A DNA stretch of 64,000 nucleotides. Origin: Saprospiraceae bacterium. GTDB taxonomy: Bacteria > Bacteroidota > Bacteroidia > Chitinophagales > Saprospiraceae. The notes under the pieces are model-generated. The model saw only the letters and a program-made list of their open reading frames with translations. It ran no database searches and had not been told where the DNA came from. Where the stretch lies: the NCBI GenBank assembly GCA_013360405.1, contig JABWBR010000003.1:59767-123766 (forward strand), written 5' to 3'. The position numbers were made by a program, and so were the translations under genes. Numbering within the stretch: the stretch's first letter is position 1; each line of letters starts with the position of its first letter. Below, piece after piece: positions 9,465 to 16,601 of the stretch.

Positions 9465-10295
9465 ATGTTCAAAAAGATCTTAGTTCCCATCGATTTCTCG
9501 GAAACTGCCCGGGCGGCCTTGCAATACGCCGTAGAAGCGAGCAAGCACTGGAAGAGCAGAGAAATCCACGTGATCCACGTATTCACCCCGGAAGTGCCGG
9601 GTGATTCGCTGGTCATTCCGAGCGTGGAGTCTTTTTTGCAAGCCAAAGAAGAAGCCCTGAAAGATTTTGTAAAAGGCGTAGAAAAACCCAAGGGCGTGCG
9701 CGTCAGCAGTGAATTGCTCATAGGATTTCCCGCCGACATCATCACCGAGCAATCCTCTGATTACGAGCTAATTGTGATGGGCACTACCGGCGCGGGCGGG
9801 TGGATCAACCGCGTATTCGGCAGCGTATCGATAGCTGTTGCCCAGCGCGCCAAATGTCCGGTGTTGTTAATTCCCAACGACAGCGTGTACCAGGAACTGC
9901 GCCACATGGTCTTTGCGTGCGATATTCACGCCATCGACAGTGAGGTGGTCGATTATTTAAAAAATATCAACAGCGAGATAAAAACCACGCTGCACTTCGT
10001 CCACGTGCGCTCTGAAGAAACCCCGGGCGCTTTCGAAGATGCGAAAGAGCAACTGCTGGCCGATTTGTTTAAAACCGGAGAACCTCCTTTCGGCTTCGAA
10101 ATCAACGAAGTAGAAGAAAACGGGCATTCTATTGCCGAGGCGATCAGGGATTACGCCGGCAGCCACAAAGCCGACGCCATCGCGCTGGTCACCTACCGCC
10201 GGGGCATCTGGGAGCAATTATTCCACAAAAGCCAGACCAAGCAAATCGCCCAGCATACCCAATTGCCGCTATTAGTATTCCATGCGGGTGACTAA
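9465..10295 (+). CDS. universal stress protein, tandem UspA domains
   Basis: 276 residues made of two Usp domains. The first (1-145) begins MFKKILVPIDFSETARAAL and ends with the ATP-binding pattern G-2x-G-9x-G-S (GTTGAGGWINRVFGS...), followed by CPVLLIP. The second half (~150-276) is more divergent, with HMVFACDIH at its start and KSQTKQIAQHTQLPLLVF at its end, and lacks a clean Gly-rich nucleotide loop. Tandem Usp proteins are common in Bacteroidota and bind nucleotides during stress or growth arrest. It is followed after 65 bp by the YegP-like gene in the same direction. Confidence 0.92.
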   Translation: MFKKILVPIDFSETARAALQYAVEASKHWKSREIHVIHVFTPEVPGDSLVIPSVESFLQAKEEALKDFVKGVEKPKGVRVSSELLIGFPADIITEQSSDYELIVMGTTGAGGWINRVFGSVSIAVAQRAKCPVLLIPNDSVYQELRHMVFACDIHAIDSEVVDYLKNINSEIKTTLHFVHVRSEETPGAFEDAKEQLLADLFKTGEPPFGFEINEVEENGHSIAEAIRDYAGSHKADAIALVTYRRGIWEQLFHKSQTKQIAQHTQLPLLVFHAGD

Positions 10296-10360
10296 CAGGC
10301 AATATACGCGTCATATTTATCGTTAATACAATTTTGAACCTAAAATAAAAACCGACGCTC

Positions 10361-10696
10361 ATGTTTGAGATCTTCAAGGACAAAAACGGAGAAAAATTCT
10401 ATTTCCGCCTGAAAGCCAAAAACGGCGAAATCATCCTATCCAGTCAGGGTTATGCCAGCAAAGCCACCTGCAAAAGCGGCATCGACTCGGTTAAAACCAA
10501 TGCTGCCGACGCCGCCAGTTTTGAAAAAGTAGACAGCGACAGCGGCAAATTCTTTTTCCGCCTGCTAGCTAAAAATAAGCAGGTCATCGGCACCAGCCAG
10601 ATGTACGGCACCAAAGCCGGCAGAGACGGCGGCGTGGAGTCGGTGATGAAAAATGCACCGGACGCCGAGGTGAAGGATACCACGGTTGAAGCATAA
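10361..10696 (+). CDS. YegP-like DUF1508 protein, two tandem repeats
   Basis: 111 residues consisting of two DUF1508 units: residues 1-52 (FEIFKDKNGEKFYFRLKAKN, GYASKATCKSGIDSVKTNA) and 53-105 (KFFFRLLAKNKQVIGTSQMY, GGVESVMKNAP). This is the two-repeat form found in E. coli YegP. The protein is small and cytoplasmic, of unknown biochemical function, and often associated with stress genes. The stop codon overlaps the start of the next gene by one base (TAATG), suggesting translational coupling. Confidence 0.9.
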   Translation: MFEIFKDKNGEKFYFRLKAKNGEIILSSQGYASKATCKSGIDSVKTNAADAASFEKVDSDSGKFFFRLLAKNKQVIGTSQMYGTKAGRDGGVESVMKNAPDAEVKDTTVEA

Positions 10697-11520
10697 TGGA
10701 CAAAAAGAGTGTGAGAGTGTGGGAGGGTGAGAGTGTGGGATCGATGATCTCACTCTCTCACCCTCTCACTCTCCCACACTCCCCTCACCGTATCGTCTCC
10801 CTCGTCCCTTCTCAGACAGAACTCCTCTGCGATCTGGGACTTCGCGACCGCCTGGTCGGCGTTACTAAATTTTGCGTGCATCCTCCCGGATTGAAACGCG
10901 AAAAAACCATCGTTGGAGGCACCAAAACCGTCAAATTAGAGGTCGTAGCGGCCCTGCAACCCGACCTGATCATCGGCAACAAAGAAGAAAACGACAAATC
11001 ACAGATTGAAGCGCTGGCCGCGTTATTCCCCGTGTGGATCAGCGATATCTATACGCCAGGCGATGCGCTGGAAATGATTGCGCAAATCGGCGCCATGACC
11101 GGCGCCAACGAAGCGGCAGCCGACCTCATTACCCGCATCCGCGATGCTTTTGCGCAGCTTGAAAAAAAGCTTGCCGGCGTACCACGCCAACGGGCGGCCT
11201 ACTTCATCTGGCGCAAGCCCTACATGGCCGCCGGCGCCGACACCTTCATCCACCACATGCTCCAACTGGCCGGCTTCGACAACGTCTTCGGCCACCTCTC
11301 CCGCTACCCCGAAATCACGCCCGACACGCTGACACAAGCCGCCCCGCAGGTCATCCTGCTCTCTTCGGAGCCCTACCCTTTCAAAGAAAAACACCTGGCA
11401 GAACTCCAGGCGATATGCCCCGATGCCGTCATACGCCTGGTGGACGGGGAGATGTTTTCGTGGTATGGTAGCCGGTTGTTGCCGGCAGCGGAGTATTTGG
11501 GCGGCTTGGCGAGGGGGTGA
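10696..11520 (+). CDS. BtuF-like cobalamin/metal-complex binding protein with repeat-derived N-terminus
   Basis: 274 residues. From residue ~32 it matches the helical-backbone metal receptor family: HRIVSLVPSQTELLCDLGL, VGVTKFCVHP, VGGTKTVKLE, ALQPDLIIGNKEEN, and later YFIWRKPYMAAGADTFIHHML and ILLSSEPYPFKEKH. Relatives bind vitamin B12 or similar complexes for ABC import. No signal peptide is visible. Instead, residues ~4-31 are encoded by an intergenic-type hairpin (10708-10789). The normal N-terminus (usually a short D..GR segment before the RIVSL strand) appears to be replaced. The ATG overlaps the yegP-like stop codon. No transporter genes are adjacent. Either the protein works in the cytoplasm or the true start is a later codon; that cannot be settled here. 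Confidence 0.8.
   Translation: MDKKSVRVWEGESVGSMISLSHPLTLPHSPHRIVSLVPSQTELLCDLGLRDRLVGVTKFCVHPPGLKREKTIVGGTKTVKLEVVAALQPDLIIGNKEENDKSQIEALAALFPVWISDIYTPGDALEMIAQIGAMTGANEAAADLITRIRDAFAQLEKKLAGVPRQRAAYFIWRKPYMAAGADTFIHHMLQLAGFDNVFGHLSRYPEITPDTLTQAAPQVILLSSEPYPFKEKHLAELQAICPDAVIRLVDGEMFSWYGSRLLPAAEYLGGLARG
10708..10789. repeat. purine-rich hairpin element inside the btuF-like coding region
   Basis: The left arm is built from GTGTGGGAG/GGTGAGAG units (10708-10744) and the right arm from their complements CTCTCACC/CTCCCACACTC (10749-10783). The same unit type recurs next to the tRNA at 31937-31979 and after the aminotransferase gene (23119-23141). Here it lies in frame at the 5' end of the coding sequence. 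Confidence 0.7.
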
Positions 11521-11535
11521 GGGGGCGCCGAGTTC

Positions 11536-11570
11536 GTAATCTTCCCGAGGCACGAGGAAAGGTGACATCT
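11536..11570 (+). repeat. left arm of 35-bp inverted repeat flanking the FGE-like gene
   Basis: It begins GTAATCTTCCCGAGGCACGA and matches the reverse complement of 12684-12718 with one mismatch. The pair encloses about 1.1 kb containing the frameshifted FGE-like gene, giving the layout of a non-autonomous mobile cassette. Confidence 0.75.
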
Positions 11571-11758
11571 TGGCGCCTGCGGATGTTCGAATGCGGAATT
11601 CGGATTGCGGATTGGACAAGGATAAATCCGCAATCCGAATTCCGAATTCCGAAATTGTAGCATGTTCGTTTCGACTCCGCTCAACGAACGGCTCTGACTG
11701 CTCTGACGGTCATTGAGCGGAGTCGAAATGACCGACCTCCCGTGCCGAATGGCCAGCA

Positions 11759-11812
11759 ACGGAGCAGACTCACAGCCGGCTCGTCCCTCACCGGCTTGCT
11801 CATCTGCTCCGT
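11759..11812 (-). repeat. two-tier hairpin 66 bp downstream of the FGE-like gene
   Basis: The outer stem is 10 bp (11759-11768 with 11803-11812, ACGGAGCAGA/TCTGCTCCGT). The inner stem is 6 bp (11774-11779 with 11791-11796, AGCCGG/CCGGCT), with an 11-nt loop. It lies just past the 3' end of a gene whose end looks like a DGR variable region, the position where retrohoming hairpins or cruciforms occur in known DGRs. It could alternatively be a terminator, but no T-run follows. Confidence 0.6.
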
Positions 11813-11878
11813 ACTTTTCCCCCCTCCTCTGGCCTCCGGACAGAGATCGTTTTTTTGCTCATAGGATGCCGGAACCGG

Positions 11879-12692
11879 CTAGCCAACTGACTGGAAGGGG
11901 AGGACAAGCCGGAGGCCGATATCGCCGTCACGGGAGTCCGGCGAGTCGTTGCTCCGGCGGGCGGGGCGGCAATCCAACGGGAAGTTGAAGAAGCTGCCGC
12001 CGCGCACCACGCGGTAATCGCCCCCTCCCAGATCCATACGGATTAACTACTGTCCCACTCTCAGCGCAAGTCTTATAATAACCCACACCGAACCGATCCC
12101 CACACCATTCCCACACATTACCGCTCATGTCGTATAACCCCAGTTCATTGGGATATTTCAGACCAACCTCCCGCGTCATTTTGCCCTCATTATGTAAAAA
12201 CCAACCAACCTCCTCCAATTTACCGCTGCCGGCATATCGGTATCCCTCCCCGGCACGGCCGCCACGAGCGGCGTATTCCCACTCCGCTTCGGTAGGCAGG
12301 CGGTAACCGGCTGCAGCAGCATTAAAAAACACGTCGCCTTTGTTGGATAAATGCCAATCGTCGGAGGCGGTAAGCCCATATATGCGATTATATTTATCAT
12401 CCGAAAAATAACAGGGCGGCCGGCCCGCATAGATACTCAGCCTGTTGCAAAACACGACGGCGTCGTACCAACTTACCTGCTCCACAGGGCGGCGGCTCCC
12501 CTTATAAAAAGCAGGATTATCCCCCATCACAAACTCCCATAATGCCTGCGTAACAGGGTATCGGCCTATATAAAAATCCGATAATCCGACTTTGTGAGCC
12601 GGTTTTTCATGGTGAAAAGATTCCGGGGCATTCTCTGGCGAGCCCATGAGAAAGGTACCTCCTTCCACCCAAATCATGCGACGAGATGTCAC
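11879..12692 (-). pseudogene. FGE/SUMF1-like C-type-lectin-fold protein, frameshifted; candidate DGR target
   Basis: The intact frame runs from a GTG at 12692 (or the ATG at 12677) to 12021-12025. It reads MIWVEGGTFLMGS, FYIGRYPVTQALWEFVMG, PVEQVSWYDAVVFCNRL, RLPTEAEWEYAARGG and LYDMSGNVWEWCGD, all diagnostic of the formylglycine-generating-enzyme-like domain. At a run of five C (12021-12025, G5 on the coding strand) the frame shifts and the remaining codons of that frame are unrelated. Removing one G restores GDYRVVRGGS and then ..CRPARRSNDSPDSRDGDIGLRLV and a stop at 11879-11881. That restored C-terminus has the N-rich scaffold of DGR variable regions, with NNC codons replaced (TTC, CGC, AGC, GAC, TCC, GGC). 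No signal peptide is seen; the 5' end runs into the repeat arm at 12684. A sequencing or assembly error in the homopolymer cannot be excluded. Confidence 0.8.
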
Positions 12693-12718
12693 CTTCCCTC
12701 GTGCCTCGGGAAGATTAC
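12684..12718 (-). repeat. right arm of 35-bp inverted repeat flanking the FGE-like gene
   Basis: It starts AGATGTCACCTTCCCTCGTG and is the reverse complement of 11536-11570 with one mismatch. It overlaps the first codons of the FGE-like gene: the putative GTG start lies within it. It is itself framed by a short inverted pair, CGACGAG/CTCGTCG (12680-12686 and 12719-12726). Confidence 0.7.
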
Positions 12719-12742
12719 ACCTCGTCGCCGGCCGATGTTCGT

Positions 12743-12809
12743 TTCGACTCCGCTCAACGAACGACCCTGACCGCTCTGAAAACTCTGACGGTCATTGAGC
12801 GGAGCCGAA
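12743..12809. repeat. TTCGACTCCGCTCAA hairpin, second copy
   Basis: Arm 12743-12757 pairs with 12795-12809 (one mismatch). It is a near copy of the hairpin at 11670-11727, including the CTCTGACGGTCATTGAGCGG segment. Two copies therefore sit on either side of the FGE-like gene, in the same orientation. Confidence 0.75.
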
Positions 12810-12822
12810 ATGACCTCCCCCC

Positions 12823-12900
12823 GGCCGTCACCACCCGAGTCCTTCCGAAGCCGTCACCACCCGAGATGGTCCCAGGCCGTCACCAAACCGACATTCCCCC
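12823..12900. repeat. three imperfect 26-bp tandem repeats (GCCGTCACCACCCGAG)
   Basis: GCCGTCACC begins at 12824, 12850 and 12876, an exact 26-bp spacing. The first two copies share GCCGTCACCACCCGAG and the third is GCCGTCACCAAACCGAC. No coding function is visible. The array lies between the repeat island and the subtilase promoter region. Confidence 0.7.
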
Positions 12901-12972
12901 GGAATTGTTATTAAACCTTGCGGCGGAGTCCTAACTTGCGCCTTTAGTAATTATGTGCTTAAATTGGAAGCT

Positions 12973-14598
12973 ATGAAAGTGGTGTTTATCTTGTTGATTG
13001 CGTGTTGTTTTGCCATGACGGCCTTCGGCCAGCAAAAAGCGGAGAGCCCCTCCCCTATCGCCGGCGATATTATTGTGCAACTGGCCGGCGGACATACGCC
13101 GCAGGCCGTGCTGGAAAACTGGCAAAAAACGACCTTCAGCAGCGGCATGGAGCTGCAGCTATCCCGCCAGTTGAGCCGACACGGCAATATTCATTTGCTG
13201 ACATATACTCCCGCCGATGGCAATGGCGACTTGCTGCTGGAAGAGATTAACCGCCTGCCCGGCGTGCTTTCCGCACAACCCAATTATGTGCTGGAAGAAA
13301 GAAGCACCCCCAACGACCCCCAATACGGCAACCAATGGGATATGGACATCATCAACGCGGCAGGCGTGTGGGATTTTACCACCGGCGGACTTAGCGCGCT
13401 GGGCGATACTATCGTACTCGCCATCGTCGACAGCGGTTTTGACCCCGGACACCCCGATCTCAGAGACAACGTGTGGCGCAACTATGCCGATACCCCCGGC
13501 GACGGCATGGACAACGACGGCAACGGATACGTGGATGACCATCTCGGCTGGGATTTTATTGCCGACGACAATACCCTGCCCCTCACCCCGCACGGGCACT
13601 CGGTGGCAGGCATCGCCGGCGCCCGTGGCAACAACGGACTGGGCGTGACCGGCGTGAATTGGAACATTAAACTCATGCTGCTGGCCACCAACCAGGTAGA
13701 CCAGGTGATCAGCGCATATGAATATATCATTGACCAGCGCGAGCGCTACAATATCTCGCAAGGTTCGGAAGGCGCCTTTGTGGTAGCTACCAATGCCTCC
13801 TTTGGCAAATCGAGGGTCTTCTGCGACCAACTGCCTGCCTGGGGCAATATGTACGACCTGCTGGGCAACGTAGGCATACTCACCGGCGCCGGCGCAGCCA
13901 ACAGTCCCTACAACGTAGAAATAGACGGCGACATGCCCACAACCTGTCCCAGCGAGTTCCTCATCAATGTGCTCAACACTACCCAGAGCGACCAGATAGC
14001 CCAGACCTCGGCCTACGGCGCCGTCTCCATCGACATGGGTTCGCCCGGCGACGGTTCTTACACTATAAAAACCGACGACGGCTACGGCGAATTTGGGGGT
14101 AACTCAGCGGCGGCCCCCCACTTATCGAGCGCCATAGCTCTGCTGTACAGCCTGCCCTGCGAAAACCTGGCCCTCAGCGCCCGCACGCAGCCTGCCCAGA
14201 CTGCCCTGCGCATCCGTGAGGCCCTGATCAACAGTGTAGACCCCGTAGAGGCCTTATCAGGCAAAACCGCCACCGGCGGGCGCCTAAACATATTCAACAG
14301 CCTGGAAATACTCCAGGCCGACTGCGGCGCTTCTACCGGCGATTTAGACATCACAAGGATATACCCTGTCCCCCCATTAGACGACATCTATATAGAAATA
14401 GAAACCCCGGATTTTGAGGACGGCTATCAGCTCAGGATATACAACGTATTAGGACAATTGATGGCCAATCGCGAGTTTTCGCCCACCCGTTTCGGTCCCA
14501 AAGTAGAGCGTTTTGACGTAGGGCATTGGTCGCGGGGCGTGTATTTTGTAATTTTGCAATACGGCAAGAAGTGGAAGTCGGGGTCGTTTCTCCGTTAG
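12973..14598 (+). CDS. secreted subtilisin-like serine protease (S8) with T9SS sorting domain
   Basis: 541 residues. The ATG at 12973 is preferred over an upstream GTG because it gives a clean signal peptide (MKVVFILLIACCFAMTAFGQ). A propeptide-like region (~25-110) precedes the catalytic domain. The catalytic triad is Asp153 (AIVDSGFDPGHPD), His207 (PHGHSVAGIAG) and Ser378 (GGNSAAAPHLSSAIALLY). A DNDGNGYVDD calcium-loop-like segment lies between Asp and His. The C-terminal ~80 residues are a T9SS type A domain (IYPVPPLDDIYIEIE, IYNVLGQLMANREF, GVYFVILQYG). It is expected to be an extracellular protease exported by T9SS. The stop codon lies inside the left arm of a 17-bp perfect hairpin. Confidence 0.93.
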   Translation: MKVVFILLIACCFAMTAFGQQKAESPSPIAGDIIVQLAGGHTPQAVLENWQKTTFSSGMELQLSRQLSRHGNIHLLTYTPADGNGDLLLEEINRLPGVLSAQPNYVLEERSTPNDPQYGNQWDMDIINAAGVWDFTTGGLSALGDTIVLAIVDSGFDPGHPDLRDNVWRNYADTPGDGMDNDGNGYVDDHLGWDFIADDNTLPLTPHGHSVAGIAGARGNNGLGVTGVNWNIKLMLLATNQVDQVISAYEYIIDQRERYNISQGSEGAFVVATNASFGKSRVFCDQLPAWGNMYDLLGNVGILTGAGAANSPYNVEIDGDMPTTCPSEFLINVLNTTQSDQIAQTSAYGAVSIDMGSPGDGSYTIKTDDGYGEFGGNSAAAPHLSSAIALLYSLPCENLALSARTQPAQTALRIREALINSVDPVEALSGKTATGGRLNIFNSLEILQADCGASTGDLDITRIYPVPPLDDIYIEIETPDFEDGYQLRIYNVLGQLMANREFSPTRFGPKVERFDVGHWSRGVYFVILQYGKKWKSGSFLR

Positions 14599-14646
14599 CA
14601 GTCAGCACTCAGCACTTAGCGGCTAAGACCTGAGTGCTGACTGCTA
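14596..14646. repeat. perfect 17-bp hairpin (TAGCAGTCAGCACTCAG)
   Basis: 14596-14612 pairs perfectly with 14630-14646. Each arm is made of AGTCAGCACTCAGCA-type short direct repeats. The subtilase stop codon TAG forms the first bases of the left arm. It may end subtilase transcription, though no T-run follows directly. Confidence 0.75.
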
Positions 14647-14701
14647 AGACCTAATTTCATTTTTTTTCACACAATTCTTTTTATTTTACTAAAGATACCC
14701 G

Positions 14702-14709
14702 TATATTTG
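14702..14709 (+). promoter_or_regulatory. Bacteroidota-type -7 box (TATATTTG) for tRNA-Arg
   Basis: An exact match to the consensus TAnnTTTG, 20 bp before the tRNA. Initiation is expected about 6-7 bp downstream. The upstream region is T-rich, with no sharp -33 TTTG. Confidence 0.55.
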
Positions 14710-14729
14710 CATCCGCATTTAGAAAAAAC

Positions 14730-14802
14730 GGCTCTGTAGCTTAATGGATAGAGCATCTGACTACGGATCAGAAGGTTGGAGGTTCGAGTCCTCCCAGAGT
14801 CA
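14730..14802 (+). tRNA. tRNA-Arg (anticodon ACG)
   Basis: 73 nt without encoded CCA. The acceptor stem is GGCTCTG/CAGAGTC with one G-T pair. The D arm contains GCTTAATGGATAGAGC, the anticodon arm CTGACTACGGATCAG gives the loop CTACGGA with ACG at 34-36, and the T arm is GGAGGTTCGAGTCCTCC. It reads CGN Arg codons after A34-to-I conversion. It lies 35 bp upstream of rpmB and may share its transcript. Confidence 0.95.
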
Positions 14803-14836
14803 CACAGAAATCACTGAAGTACAAGCGAAAACGATC

Positions 14837-15085
14837 ATGTCAAAGGTTTGTCAACTTACTGGAAAACGTCCCATTTCGGGCAACAAGGTGTCGCACTCTA
14901 ATCGCAAGACCAAGCGTCGCTTTTTGCCTAATTTGCAGACGAAGAAATTTTTTGTGCCGGAAACGGGCGAATGGGTTTCGCTCAAAGTATCGGCCAGCGC
15001 CATCCGCACCATCAATAAACTGGGCTTGTATGCTTTTGTAAAGAAGCTGGAGAGCAAAGGGGTGAAAACGGGTGTTGATTTGTAA
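14837..15085 (+). CDS. rpmB: 50S ribosomal protein L28
   Basis: 82 residues starting [29 protein letters not shown], the conserved L28 start. Codons upstream in the same frame run through the tRNA and are not coding. The core continues [10 protein letters not shown] and [20 protein letters not shown]. It is a structural protein of the large ribosomal subunit. It is followed at 26 bp by rpmG, then DUF4295 and ftsY, an order usual in Bacteroidota. The CQLTGK start has a single Cys and no complete zinc ribbon. Confidence 0.97.
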   Translation: MSKVCQLTGKRPISGNKVSHSNRKTKRRFLPNLQTKKFFVPETGEWVSLKVSASAIRTINKLGLYAFVKKLESKGVKTGVDL

Positions 15086-15111
15086 AACTTACACATACTA
15101 ATTGAAGCACA

Positions 15112-15300
15112 ATGGCCAAGAAAAGTAAAGGCAACCGCTTGCAGATCATTCTGGAATGCACCGAGCACAAGAAAAGCGGCATGCCGGGTACCTCGCGTTA
15201 TATCACGCAAAAGAACAGGAAAAACACCCCGGATCGTCTGGAGTTGATTAAATACAATCCTATTCTCAAGAAAAAAACCGTACATCGCGAAATCAAATAA
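15112..15300 (+). CDS. rpmG: 50S ribosomal protein L33
   Basis: 62 residues: [35 protein letters not shown] and then [25 protein letters not shown], which is the typical L33 pattern. Only one Cys of the ancestral zinc site remains (ECTEHK; the later CxxC is absent), so it is a C-minus type protein that does not bind zinc through four Cys. It sits in the rpmB-rpmG-DUF4295 operon. Confidence 0.97.
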   Translation: MAKKSKGNRLQIILECTEHKKSGMPGTSRYITQKNRKNTPDRLELIKYNPILKKKTVHREIK

Positions 15301-15361
15301 GCGATTTCGTTGTTGTATGTGGAGTGATTAATTCCTAACAAGATAAAAAACTCAATACGCC

Positions 15362-15538
15362 ATGGCAAAGGTATCAAAAAACGCTAGGGTTGCACAGCGC
15401 TCCGCCAACGCCGGTTCGGGTCGTGACTTTGTCAAAATCGTACAAAGCATCAAAAACCCTAAAACGGGCAAATACACCTACAAAGAGGTGATGATCCACA
15501 AGGACAAAGTAAACGAATTTCTGAGCGGCAAGAAGTAA
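15362..15538 (+). CDS. DUF4295 family small basic protein
   Basis: 58 residues: MAKVSKNARVAQRSANAGSG, RDFVKIVQSIKNPKTGKY, then TYKEVMIHKDKVNEFLSGKK. This short Lys-rich family is restricted to Bacteroidota and is regularly encoded between rpmG and ftsY, as here. The function is not established; association with the ribosome or SRP pathway is inferred from synteny and basic charge. It is followed by a strong terminator hairpin, so it ends the ribosomal protein operon. Confidence 0.92.
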   Translation: MAKVSKNARVAQRSANAGSGRDFVKIVQSIKNPKTGKYTYKEVMIHKDKVNEFLSGKK

Positions 15539-15565
15539 TTTGCTCCGCTTCATGATATTTTCCAT

Positions 15566-15608
15566 GAACAAAGAGGCTCTTCCATTGAAGCGCCTCTTTG
15601 TTCGTTTT
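15566..15608 (+). terminator. rho-independent terminator after DUF4295
   Basis: GAACAAAGAGGC pairs with GCCTCTTTGTTC across a ~14-nt loop and is followed by GTTTTAT. It separates the L28/L33/DUF4295 operon from ftsY. Confidence 0.85.
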
Positions 15609-15636
15609 ATCACACCCCTTAACCCGCTGCATCCTC

Positions 15637-16593
15637 ATGGGCTTCTTCGATAAATTTTTCAACCGCGACAAAAAGGCGGATCTCGACAAAGGCATAGAAA
15701 AAACCAAAACGACGTTCATCGGCAAGTTGACCAAAGCCATCGCCGGCCGGTCGACGGTAGACGAAGAAGTGCTCGACGAATTGGAGCAGGTGCTGATATC
15801 TTCCGATGTGGGCCTCGATACCACCGTCAAGATCATCGAGCGCATCGAGGCCCGCGTGGCTTCCGACAAATACCTGGGCACCGAAGAACTCAACGCCATC
15901 CTGCGCAGCGAGATCGTGAACCTGCTGGCGGAGAACAACACCGAAGACCTCGACGACTACGCCCTGCCCAGCGGCATTAAACCCTACGTGATTATGGTGG
16001 TGGGGGTAAACGGCGTGGGTAAAACCACTACTATCGGCAAACTCGCCTGGCAATTCAAGCAAAACGGGCTGCGCGTAGTGATGGGCGCCGGCGATACGTT
16101 TCGCGCCGCCGCCGTAGACCAGCTCAAGATATGGGCCGACCGCGTGGGCTGCGACTTTTTCAGCAAAGGCATGCAGGCCGACCCTGCCGCCGTGGCGTAC
16201 GAAACGGTGCAATACGCCCTGCAAAACAACTGCGATGTGGCCATCATCGATACCGCCGGTCGCCTGCACACCAAGATCAACCTCATGCAGGAACTGGGAA
16301 AAATCAAACGCTCTACCAGCAAAAGTCTGGAAGGCGCCCCGCACGAAGTGTTGCTGGTGCTGGATGCCACCACCGGCCAAAACGCCATCGAGCAGGCCAA
16401 GCATTTTACCGATGCCACCGAAGTCAGCGCACTGGCGCTTACCAAACTCGACGGTTCGGCCAAAGGCGGCGTGGCCATCGGCATTTCCGACCAATTCAAA
16501 ATTCCCATCAAATACATCGGCGTAGGAGAAGCGATCGACAAACTGCAGATTTTCAACAAGCAGGCGTTTGTCGACGCCCTGTTTGAGCAGTAA
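15637..16593 (+). CDS. ftsY: signal recognition particle receptor FtsY
   Basis: 318 residues, starting MGFFDKFFNRDKKADLDKG, an amphipathic short N-terminus. This is the compact FtsY form without the long acidic A domain of E. coli. N domain ~20-95; G domain with P-loop GVNGVGKTTTIGKLA, DTFRAAAVDQL (G2), DTAGRLHTKINLM (G3), TKLDGSAKGG (G4) and the closing GVGEAIDKLQIFN. It is the GTPase that docks ribosome-SRP complexes at the inner membrane for co-translational insertion. I preferred this start over an upstream ATG at 15598, which lies within the terminator. Confidence 0.97.
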   Translation: MGFFDKFFNRDKKADLDKGIEKTKTTFIGKLTKAIAGRSTVDEEVLDELEQVLISSDVGLDTTVKIIERIEARVASDKYLGTEELNAILRSEIVNLLAENNTEDLDDYALPSGIKPYVIMVVGVNGVGKTTTIGKLAWQFKQNGLRVVMGAGDTFRAAAVDQLKIWADRVGCDFFSKGMQADPAAVAYETVQYALQNNCDVAIIDTAGRLHTKINLMQELGKIKRSTSKSLEGAPHEVLLVLDATTGQNAIEQAKHFTDATEVSALALTKLDGSAKGGVAIGISDQFKIPIKYIGVGEAIDKLQIFNKQAFVDALFEQ

Positions 16594-16601
16594 TACCAGC
16601 C

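Larger units (their letters stand above)
11521..11878. other. gene-free 358 bp holding three hairpins and one arm of a 35-bp inverted repeat
   Basis: From left to right: the inverted-repeat arm 11536-11570; a perfect 20-bp stem at 11594-11613/11625-11644 (CGGAATTCGGATTGCGGATT); a 15-bp stem at 11670-11684/11713-11727 (TTCGACTCCGCTCAA); and a two-tier hairpin at 11759-11812. No coding sequence is supported. Confidence 0.7.

Noticed and set aside
14744..14836. Extension of the rpmB frame through the tRNA
   Set aside because: The L28 N-terminus starts exactly at 14837 and the upstream codons coincide with the tRNA-Arg gene.
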